Assembly (NCBI GenBank): GCA_016930085.1
Contig: JAFGHO010000124.1
Span: 22,129-86,128 of the forward strand
DNA from: Spirochaetales bacterium
Lineage (GTDB): Bacteria; Spirochaetota; Spirochaetia; SZUA-6; JAFGRV01
Direction of reading: 5' to 3'
DNA length: 64,000 nucleotides
Positions 18,248-27,000 of this stretch are shown here, one piece after another. Made by a program: the position numbers and the translations under genes. A model generated the notes under the pieces. It made no database searches and had not been told where the DNA came from. It worked only from the letters and a program-made list of their open reading frames with translations. Each line of letters opens with the position of its first letter. Position 1 is the stretch's first letter.

Positions 18248-18378
18248 CGATTCATCCTCCTGTCCCGGCCGGTATATCATGCGGGATGATGTCATCTTCA
18301 ATGTATAATAACATATACCGATTGCACAATCATCCCTTCATTAATCGCGGGACCGGGAGTAAAAATTGAATAAAAAAC

Positions 18379-18407
18379 TTGAATTTCGGATTTTCTGATA
18401 TTATATT
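18379..18407 (+). promoter_or_regulatory. Promoter of the leader upstream of the Ig-repeat operon
   Basis: TTGAAT (18379-18384), a 17-bp spacer and TATATT (18402-18407). Transcription would begin near 18414, about 130 nt before the first start codon and 30 nt before an intrinsic-terminator hairpin. Confidence 0.6.
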
Positions 18408-18445
18408 TATCTAAGAGATTAGTAATAAACCAAAAAAAATCTGAG

Positions 18446-18484
18446 AAAAAGTGCAGAGGAAGGAGCCTTATGCACTTTTTTTTT
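18446..18484 (+). terminator. Intrinsic terminator inside the leader (attenuator or end of a small RNA)
   Basis: AAAAAGTGCA (18446-18455) pairs with TGCACTTTTT (18471-18480), and the T-run continues to 18484. The inner AGG/CCT can extend the stem. No gene on the plus strand precedes it, since the upstream gene runs on the minus strand. It must therefore end a short RNA begun at the promoter at 18379 or regulate read-through into the giant surface-protein genes. Confidence 0.7.
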
Positions 18485-18509
18485 GCTGCCTGCGAAAAAG
18501 AGGACGGAT

Positions 18510-18526
18510 TGATGGATTTTCCATCA
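18510..18526 (+). promoter_or_regulatory. Inverted repeat just upstream of the ribosome site
   Basis: TGATGGA (18510-18516) and TCCATCA (18520-18526) form a perfect 7-bp hairpin with a 3-nt loop. It ends 5 nt before the AGGGGGGTT ribosome site of the gene at 18543. It could stabilise the message or control initiation; no family recognised. Confidence 0.4.
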
Positions 18527-18542
18527 GTTAAGGGGGGTTACC

Positions 18543-21500
18543 ATGAATAGATTTTACCTTTCTCTTTTTTTTATTATTATCGCTATGTTTTTCATCACCT
18601 CATGCGAGCTTTTCGAACCGGGGCTTGGCGACAAGGTGGATATCAATCCGCCTTTTCTGTTCGTCTCCAGCCACTCAAACGGTGAGTATGTCAGCGGAAT
18701 CGTCACATTGAGCGGAAACTTCGAGGAAGACAAAGAAACCTCGCGTGTTCAGGTTTCCGTTGACGGGGGCGTGACGTTTATCGATGCCGCGCTCAACAAT
18801 AAAAAGAAAACGTGGAGCTGTGAGGTCGATACGACCGCATATCTCGATGGTGAAAAGGATGTCGTTTTCATTATCACCGACTCATCGGGAAAAACCACGC
18901 AAAAGAACATACTTCTCTATTTCGACAACACGCCGCCTTTAATCGTGGTCAATGTTCCGCTTGTTTACGGCGGAGACGCCTCCTACTACGGAACGGTTGC
19001 AATTAAAGGGGAGGCGGCTGATACCTTTGGCATTAAAAACATCACGATCACCCTGCAGGATTTGACCCAGGAGGTCGCGGACGGAAGAAACAGCTGGTCG
19101 TATTATTTTGACAGCATTTCATATGTTCCCGCGCAGGGAAGTTATTCGTTTTCGATCACCGCAGAAGACAATGCGGGTAATACCTCGACTGATTTTTATC
19201 ATTATGCCGATGTCAAGACGGCAAACAGCGGGGATGCGATGTCGATCGAAGACCTTTTCAAGATATATTCGGGCGAAGTATCGAATCCGACGATGGAGGA
19301 TTTCCTCGCTAACGAAGGCAAGACCTCCATATCGTATAATTTCGATCAGGATCTCGATAAACCTACGATAGAAATATATAACCCGTCGGAAGACTCGATT
19401 CCGGAAGAAAACGTCGTGTCGGGTAACGCGAGATTAAGCGGTAAAATCATCGATGAAAACGGGGTAAAGGCTGGATCGACTGAAATCTACATCATCAAAG
19501 ACGGTGAATCCGTTCCCGAGGTCGATTGGGAAGGGGCCGATGAAACGAATCCGGGAACCGAATCGGTAAGCTGGAGTTATATTCTGGACGGCCTCGCCGA
19601 CGGCCAGTACTCACTGCGCGTGCGGGCGGAAGATGAAAACGGCAATCAGCGGACGACCGACCCCGCGGTCGGTTTTATCGTCGATTCCGGGGCCCCGACG
19701 ATTACGGTGGAGCAGCCGACACAGGGCGCCTATATCAACGGTAACTTCACAATTTCCGGGACAGCGGTCGATCTTCAGGGGATCGAGCAAGTCGAGGTCA
19801 GTCTCGACGACGGCGATACCTACGAACTCGCTACCCTCATCGGGGATGACTGGAGTTATAACGTGACCGATCCCGATGAAGGATCCATACTCATCAAGGT
19901 CAAGGCGACCGAGGATACGATCGAAAAGAAAAAGGCATATTACAATCTCCAGGTAATCGTGGATAGAACCCTGCCCGAAATCACCTTCCTCAATCCGCAG
20001 TATTCGAGTACGGTCAACGGGCTTGTTCTGATCAAGGGGGTTTCGTCCGACAACACCCAGATCACGGACGTAAAACTCCGGATTGGAGAAAGCCCCAGCC
20101 AGCTTACGATGACGAACAAATACAACTGGGAGTACGAGATCGACAGCCAGAGTTACGCGGACGACGAGTACGCGGAGGAGGAACCGGGATCGCCGGGGGT
20201 GTGGCGGCTTTATGTGACCGCGCAGGTCACCGACAAGGCGGGCAACGTCAGGACCAAAGACGATTACTATTTCCTTATCGATAACGACATGGACAAACCG
20301 AACGTGACCATCCTCTCGCCCCAGGAAGGGGCGAATATCGGGGGTTCCACCCTGGTAACGGGGACGGCCTTCGACGATGACAGCCTTTATGGGGTGTATA
20401 TGAGTATCGACCTCGATAACGACGGCTTTTTTACCCATCAGTACGATTTGAACGGGGACCTGGATACCGGGTACCTGGACGGCACGATCGTCGATCTTCC
20501 CATCGGGAATACCGGCGACAGGTTCGAGGATGAAACGAAATGGTATCCGGTCGAAGACGGGATCATCACATGGAAACAGACACTCAACTCGGACGGCGAG
20601 CTCTATCATGTCACGGGCGGCCATAACGGCGATATAACGGTCAGGGTCGTCGCCGTGGATACAAAGGACGGGGGGATTTCTCCTTCGGTCAAGGGAAACG
20701 CCCGTGTGCTTTCCTTCCGTTTTGACGATACGATACCCGGTTTCGAGAGTTTAAACCATTCCTCCGGTTCGTATGTAAAAGGCGAGTTTCACCTCACCGG
20801 AAGGGTGACCGACGACACGAGGGTCGACAAGCTGGATATCAGCTATGACGGCGGACTCAGCTGGTCGTCGGTGGCCACCCCCTATCTCGCGACGTACGAC
20901 TTCGATATCACGGTTGACACCGAAACAATCAACAGCGGCGAGTTCGACGATTCAAGCGGCATACTCTACCTCAGGCTGCGAGCGGAGGATAACACCGGTT
21001 TCAGGAAACTGCAGCTGATCGATTTTAATGTGGATAACAGTTATCCCGAAAATACGGCCTATACGGGGGCGTCAAGCGATATTCACGGTTCTAGTGTTTA
21101 CGCACTCATGCAGGGAGAAGCGGAGGATTCCGGGGCGGTCAGCGGCATAAAGGAGATACATGTCTATTTTATTCGGGGCGGCTTGGTGTTCAATCCGAAG
21201 GTATACGACAGCTCGACCGCTATCGGGACCTTCGATTTCGGCGACGGAAACGGAAACGTTCCCTATACGAGTAACACAACCTACAAGATCGTGATCGACG
21301 ACAAAAACGAGTTCGGAAACGATACGGGACCGAACGGGGACAACGACGGGTACCCGGAGTCACTCTCCCTTTCGGGTTCGACGATGAACTGGTGGGCGAC
21401 ATTTACATCGGCCAATATCCCGGACGGGGAAATCGACATTCATTATGTGATTTTCGATAACGCCCTGAATGGTACCCATTATTCATTTACCGGCTGTATC

Positions 21501-23999
21501 AAGAATTACAAGCCCCAGATCAATGGCATTACCGTGGGAAGCGACGTCGATTTCAGCAACACGGTCGACGGCGACGAGCAGAGTACCTATAACAACACGA
21601 TCTATTCGTCCGGTAACAGATTCAAGGCGCGAAACAGGTTCTACCTTGAGATCGATGCCGAGGATACGGGAGGAACGATTCCAGGCATTGCCGATTATGA
21701 GTTTTTTCATGAAACAACCTCGCTTCAGAGCGGCTCGTCTCCCGTTCTCGATATTTCGCTTTCTTCATATTCGGATCAGGATACCTATTTTACCTGCATG
21801 ATCACCGACAATGACGATATCGAAGTCACGACCATGACGGTCTGGGTCACATTCGACAAGGACGATGAGGAAGATCCGGTGATCGTTATCGACGATCTCG
21901 ATACGGATGACGACGGGGACCCGTCGGAACACATCGTCGACGGGCATATCGAACTTCCCGGAAACAGCGTCTACGACAATTCTCCCCAGGATGCCGATGT
22001 CAGCGGTACCATTCTCATGACGGGGAGCGCGTCGGACAACCACAGGATCAGTACGATTTCCCTTACCCTTGACGGAACAGGTTCGGGTCTCGTTATCGCG
22101 GAATGGGTGGGAAACATGCTTCAACCGGCCGATCTCGATATCGACGGCTTCAGGGACGATGAGAATTTTAAGATCCTCACACAGTCGCTGACCGCTTCCG
22201 ACGGGCATGAGATTACATGGTCGTACACATGGGATACCACTACGGTCACCAATGCCGCGGGTCCGGATATACGGGCCACATTCGCTGTAAACGATCCTTA
22301 TGCGAACAGCAGTAATTCGTACTGTGATTACGATGTCGTTCCTTATATATCGAGCATCTCGAACGCCTCCGGATACGGGCTTTCGATCGATGTGCTCCGA
22401 AGTTCGACAGGCAAGTATTCGATCGATTACGACCTCAATTCGAATCCATCCAATTATTTTATCGTGTCCGGCTACAATCTTGGTGGACCGAATAATGTTA
22501 GAATATCCTCCGCGCCCATTACATCGCCTTCCGGGCTGGATATTACCGGAAACATCACAGGAACACCCACGCAGACGCAGCTGAGAATCCGGAAACAGAT
22601 AACCCGGTCCGGGTACCTGACCGTATTCATCAACGGTGTCCCGACTCTCAATAACATGAACGCGGACACGGACAATAACCTCGAGTCCGAGGTCAATATG
22701 CCGAGGACGACGCAGTGGAAAGACGACCGGTATCTCCATGTGTGGGACACGACCGAAGTCATGAGCAGTGTGGGAAATCAGACCTTCTATTATCCGGACA
22801 TGTACATGGCCGGAGATCAGCCGATATTCTCCTACTGCAATGACAATAACGGCTATACCTACATTACGACCGGCGATTCCGCTTCTACCTCTCTCGTCGG
22901 CAGGTGGTTCGAGCGGCAGACGGCGATCGCGCGGAACAGCGACAATACATACTACATCGTCTCATCGGAAGACGCCTTTTCCGGGAATGCTATCGGATAT
23001 CTGCAGTTGAACTACAACAACAAACAGGGGGGTGCCAGGATCGATGATTCATACGCCGGCGTCAATGGCGTAATCGAACTGGCCGGGTCCGACTGGGACG
23101 GCACGGTAAACGGCGGATCCGGAGACAGCAGGCAGCTGAACCGCTTCAAATATCCGAACATCATCGTCGAAGGCACGGATTCGGCAACACAGGTCTATAT
23201 CAGCTACTACGACTCACACCCCGCACGTGAACAGATCCAGTTCTTTTCTTTCCAGACAACGGGCGATACCTCGGACAACCTCAATGAACCGACCCGCGAT
23301 TACCGGATTGCCTCCAATGGGAATCTCGCCATTCCTGGAACATCGGGCAACTCGAGCGCGTACACCGCGATGACAAAGATCGGCGGGGATATCGCGATCG
23401 CGTATTACGATCAGACCGCTTCAAATCTAAAAATTCGGTATTCGTCGAATCACACATCGGGCAACCTTTCCAATAGCGGCGCGACATGGACACAGCTTGT
23501 GGTCGATTCCACCCCGTTCTGCGGTTCGTATGTCTCTGTAACCAATGACGGAACTTATGTGTACCTTGCCTATTATGACGGAGGAAACGCGAATCTCAAG
23601 TTCGCGCGGATTACCTGGGCGACGAAAGCGGTCGCCGTCTACACGATCGACGCATATCTCGCTGTCGGTACGTGGACGGATATAACGGTTATCGACGGGA
23701 TTGCTTTTCTCTCGTATTATTCGGATTCGTATAATGGAACAAAATATCCGTTACGGGTGGCCTATCCCACGACATCCATGGCCTCACTCGACCATGGCGT
23801 TCTCGGCGGCGGAACATCGGAAGCATATTCGGGAAATTGGGAAATTATGGCGATACCGGCTTTCACACCTCCGAAAGGCGGTATGGAACAATTCAACCAT
23901 ACCAATATCGATGAGTACACGAACAATGGACTGGATCTTCCCGTTGTCGGGTGGTTGAGTAATCATATTGAATATTCCAAACTCATGCCTAATAATTAA
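18543..23999 (+). CDS. Giant lipoprotein with tandem Ig-like repeats and a C-terminal propeller-like region
   Basis: An 1818-residue protein with lipobox FFITSC (Cys21). Residues from about 35 to 1250 are a chain of immunoglobulin-like repeats of about 95-105 residues. Typical repeat marks are P-x-I-x-[V/I]-x-x-P, G-x-x-x-G-[T/S]-A-x-D, a [V/I]-x-[V/I]-S-x-D-x-G strand, a W-S-Y turn and D-G-x-Y-x-x-x-[V/I]-[R/K]-A-x-D-x-x-G. The last 350 residues contain repeated Tyr-rich blades such as YISYYDS, IAIAYYDQT and VYLAYYDGG, suggestive of a beta-propeller. It is exported and lipid-anchored. It sits 14 bp before a second giant Ig-repeat gene, and the two probably build one surface structure. No enzymatic motif is seen. 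Confidence 0.88.
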   Translation: MNRFYLSLFFIIIAMFFITSCELFEPGLGDKVDINPPFLFVSSHSNGEYVSGIVTLSGNFEEDKETSRVQVSVDGGVTFIDAALNNKKKTWSCEVDTTAYLDGEKDVVFIITDSSGKTTQKNILLYFDNTPPLIVVNVPLVYGGDASYYGTVAIKGEAADTFGIKNITITLQDLTQEVADGRNSWSYYFDSISYVPAQGSYSFSITAEDNAGNTSTDFYHYADVKTANSGDAMSIEDLFKIYSGEVSNPTMEDFLANEGKTSISYNFDQDLDKPTIEIYNPSEDSIPEENVVSGNARLSGKIIDENGVKAGSTEIYIIKDGESVPEVDWEGADETNPGTESVSWSYILDGLADGQYSLRVRAEDENGNQRTTDPAVGFIVDSGAPTITVEQPTQGAYINGNFTISGTAVDLQGIEQVEVSLDDGDTYELATLIGDDWSYNVTDPDEGSILIKVKATEDTIEKKKAYYNLQVIVDRTLPEITFLNPQYSSTVNGLVLIKGVSSDNTQITDVKLRIGESPSQLTMTNKYNWEYEIDSQSYADDEYAEEEPGSPGVWRLYVTAQVTDKAGNVRTKDDYYFLIDNDMDKPNVTILSPQEGANIGGSTLVTGTAFDDDSLYGVYMSIDLDNDGFFTHQYDLNGDLDTGYLDGTIVDLPIGNTGDRFEDETKWYPVEDGIITWKQTLNSDGELYHVTGGHNGDITVRVVAVDTKDGGISPSVKGNARVLSFRFDDTIPGFESLNHSSGSYVKGEFHLTGRVTDDTRVDKLDISYDGGLSWSSVATPYLATYDFDITVDTETINSGEFDDSSGILYLRLRAEDNTGFRKLQLIDFNVDNSYPENTAYTGASSDIHGSSVYALMQGEAEDSGAVSGIKEIHVYFIRGGLVFNPKVYDSSTAIGTFDFGDGNGNVPYTSNTTYKIVIDDKNEFGNDTGPNGDNDGYPESLSLSGSTMNWWATFTSANIPDGEIDIHYVIFDNALNGTHYSFTGCIKNYKPQINGITVGSDVDFSNTVDGDEQSTYNNTIYSSGNRFKARNRFYLEIDAEDTGGTIPGIADYEFFHETTSLQSGSSPVLDISLSSYSDQDTYFTCMITDNDDIEVTTMTVWVTFDKDDEEDPVIVIDDLDTDDDGDPSEHIVDGHIELPGNSVYDNSPQDADVSGTILMTGSASDNHRISTISLTLDGTGSGLVIAEWVGNMLQPADLDIDGFRDDENFKILTQSLTASDGHEITWSYTWDTTTVTNAAGPDIRATFAVNDPYANSSNSYCDYDVVPYISSISNASGYGLSIDVLRSSTGKYSIDYDLNSNPSNYFIVSGYNLGGPNNVRISSAPITSPSGLDITGNITGTPTQTQLRIRKQITRSGYLTVFINGVPTLNNMNADTDNNLESEVNMPRTTQWKDDRYLHVWDTTEVMSSVGNQTFYYPDMYMAGDQPIFSYCNDNNGYTYITTGDSASTSLVGRWFERQTAIARNSDNTYYIVSSEDAFSGNAIGYLQLNYNNKQGGARIDDSYAGVNGVIELAGSDWDGTVNGGSGDSRQLNRFKYPNIIVEGTDSATQVYISYYDSHPAREQIQFFSFQTTGDTSDNLNEPTRDYRIASNGNLAIPGTSGNSSAYTAMTKIGGDIAIAYYDQTASNLKIRYSSNHTSGNLSNSGATWTQLVVDSTPFCGSYVSVTNDGTYVYLAYYDGGNANLKFARITWATKAVAVYTIDAYLAVGTWTDITVIDGIAFLSYYSDSYNGTKYPLRVAYPTTSMASLDHGVLGGGTSEAYSGNWEIMAIPAFTPPKGGMEQFNHTNIDEYTNNGLDLPVVGWLSNHIEYSKLMPNN

Positions 24000-24013
24000 G
24001 AGAGGAGGTCGTG

Positions 24014-27000
24014 ATGAGATACGGAATAGCACTATCACTATGCATTTTTTTGATCATAACAACTTCATTCGCGTTTGCACAGGACGGGGACGAGATCTCA
24101 CCGACTCCCGTTCCGGAGATGGACGGGAATATCCTCAACACATACAACACGGCAAACGGGCTGGAAAACTGGGATTATGAATACGATGTGTCGGGTCTCA
24201 AGAAGGGGATGTACAATATCATCGTCCAGGGAAAGGACCGGGCGGGAAATATCACCTACGGCGGGCCGATCAATATATTTATCGATCCCTCGTCCGACCT
24301 GCCGGAGATCGGGATCACCAATCCAACACCGGGTATGCGGGTCGGCGGCAGCCACCTGAACATTGTCGGCACCTGCGTCGACGACGACGGGGTGGGAAAA
24401 GTCGAGGTTAAAATCAATGACGGTGAGTTTGTCGAGGCGGAGGGAAAGGATTTCTGGTCGTTCAGGCTTTCGACGGAGGGATTGGCCGACGGTAAACATA
24501 CTCTGACGGTGCGCGGAACGGATATCAATGGCACTCAGGGGGAAGAACTCTCGAGGGCTTTCTATATCGATACTTCGAGGCCGGTACATTATTTTACATC
24601 AGGACAAAGCGGCGCCCTCGTGTCGGGAAAAACCGCACTCGAAGGCTATGTTACCGACAAAAACGGTATCGAAGAATGTTATGTGAGTGAAGACAATGGA
24701 AAGAATTTCGAACGTCTCAAACTCAGGTACGACAAGCAGGAAGACGCATACTATTTCAGCCTTTCGATCGACACGAAAAAAAAGGAAGAGGGACCGAATG
24801 TGTTTTGGCTGAAGAGTGTCGATACCCTTGGTTCCACCGGCTACGCATCCTTTCTCTTTTTCGTGGATAACGAGGGACCCGAATTGGAAATATTGTATCC
24901 GCCCCCCGAGGAGAAAGTCAAAGGAGAAACGACAATTGTCGGAAAAGTGACGGACTCAGTCGGAATACAGTCGCTTACCTACAAATGGAGAGATGAGACG
25001 GGTGAAATAGGGCTTGTGGCGGGAAATCCCTACTGGTCGAAAGAATTCGCTTTTCACGGATTTACGGGCGCGACGGAGGCAGTGGCCTTTACGGTGACCG
25101 ATATTACCGGCAACACGAGGACGGTCAATCTAAAAATACCAGTCGACCGTGAAGCGGATAAGCCGGTGATAAGGCTTCTGCAGCCCACACCGGACGGGAC
25201 AACGAGCGGGAATGTGGAGGTTTACGGTTTTGCCGATGACGATGACGGATGCGCTTCTTTGGTCTATGTGATCGATAATCGTGAAGCGGTGAGTGTACCG
25301 GTAAAAGAAGGATTTTCCTTTACACTCGACAATCTCGAGCCGGGAAAACACCGGATTACCTGTTACGGTATCGATATCAATGGTGTCGAGGGAGATCGGG
25401 AAAAGGTCGAGTTTGTTCATACCGGGGCGGCGGCGGCGATTACTATGGAAAGCCTTGTCTCAAAAGGGGAAACCTCGGATTTTCTGCCCGGTATGGCGGT
25501 CGACAGATACGATAATGCCCTTCTCCGCGGCTCCATAACCGCTTATGAACGATTCAAACAGGTGCAGTACCGAATCGGAGGCGAACCGGAAAAATCCCTC
25601 TCCCTGAAAAATACGTCGGATGGTTTTCTCAAGCAGTTTGAAATCCCGGTAACGAAAAACCTCCCCTACGGCATCGTCAAGTTCGCCGTTACCGCGATCG
25701 ATGTCCATGATAGGAAAACCGAATTCATATCGTTCGTCTATCTCACCAATTATGCGAAGCGGCAGGGGCCCCCCGGCATCTATTACGCGGATGCGGGGCT
25801 CGAGGGCGGTCGCGTACCTCTTTCTCCCGACTATCCGTTTAACGCATTTTTTCACGGCAACAGGGTGGCGTCGGTTTCCCTTGAACCCGACATTCCGGAG
25901 TTGTCGGTTTCCGAACGAAACGGCAGTATTACCGTCACACCGTCTTCCGGCAGCTTCGACGGAGAGGCAAAGATCAAGGTGACGACGGACAGGGACGAGG
26001 TCTTTTATTCTCCTGCTTTTCGTTTTGTTTCCGATTTTTCTTATTTCAGTCAGGAATTGAACCAGCTTACGATAAGTGGAGTCGACGGCTCACAGGAACA
26101 AACCGGTTTTTATCCGGGCATGACGATTTATTGCGCCGACGGTAAAGCGAAACTCGAAGGCGAATTGAGTGCCGTCGTCGTGAAGGGGGAATACCGGGTG
26201 AACGGCGGTGAGTTTAAAAAGCTTTCCGTAAGCGTCAAAAAAGGCGAAACACGTGGCGGTTTTTCTTTGGGGCTGCCGAAAGATATCCCGTTCGGAAAAA
26301 ATGAAGTCGAAATCCGGGTGTACGATAAAGCGGGAGGGGCCGCGGCTCATCAATCCTTCTTTTTTGCCGTCGATACCGCAGGCGGTGAGGGCAACGACAG
26401 GGAAGGGCTATATTTTATCGATTCCGGAATCGCGGATGACGGATCGGTCGCGATGAAGCCGGGTCGTCCGTTTGTCGGATTTGTCAACGGGAGGGAGATC
26501 GCATCGGTGACTCTGAACCCCCCTTCGGATTTTCTGAATGCGCGGTGGAGTGGTAATCACGCTATCGTCGAGGCTCAGAAAGACGGCATAAGCCCGAAAA
26601 CCGAAATCACTGTCGTGACGGCGGACGGCAGGGAGTACCGCTCGGATGCGTATATCTTCCTGGCGGACGCAAATCCCCCCGAAATCGAGCTGGAAACACC
26701 GGCCGCCGGAACCTGGGTCGGCGAACGGCTCGTTGTCAAGGGCAGGGCGCACGACAATACCGGTATCGACAATGTCGAATATTCGACCGACGGCGGGGCC
26801 ACGTTTTCCTTTCTCACTATGACGCGGGAAGGGGACGAGGTAGTCATTTTCGAAGAGATTATGCTTCAGGGAATCGCCGACGGCGACTTTTCGCTGGTCA
26901 TCCGGGCGCAGGATGGCGGTAATAACATAGCGACCCGGCGAGTTCTTTTGAAAAAGGATACGGAACCGCCGGTTATCTCATTTATTACGCCGGAGATAAC

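Noticed and set aside
18414..18487. c-di-GMP or preQ1 riboswitch in the leader
   Set aside because: The conserved cores of these classes are not visible; only a hairpin terminator is clear.
19611..20624. 337-codon minus-strand frame
   Set aside because: Antisense to the first giant Ig-repeat gene; repetitive Ig codons keep stops out of the opposite strand. No motif or start site.
21765..22739. 324-codon minus-strand frame
   Set aside because: Also antisense to the Ig-repeat gene, low-quality composition, no ribosome site.
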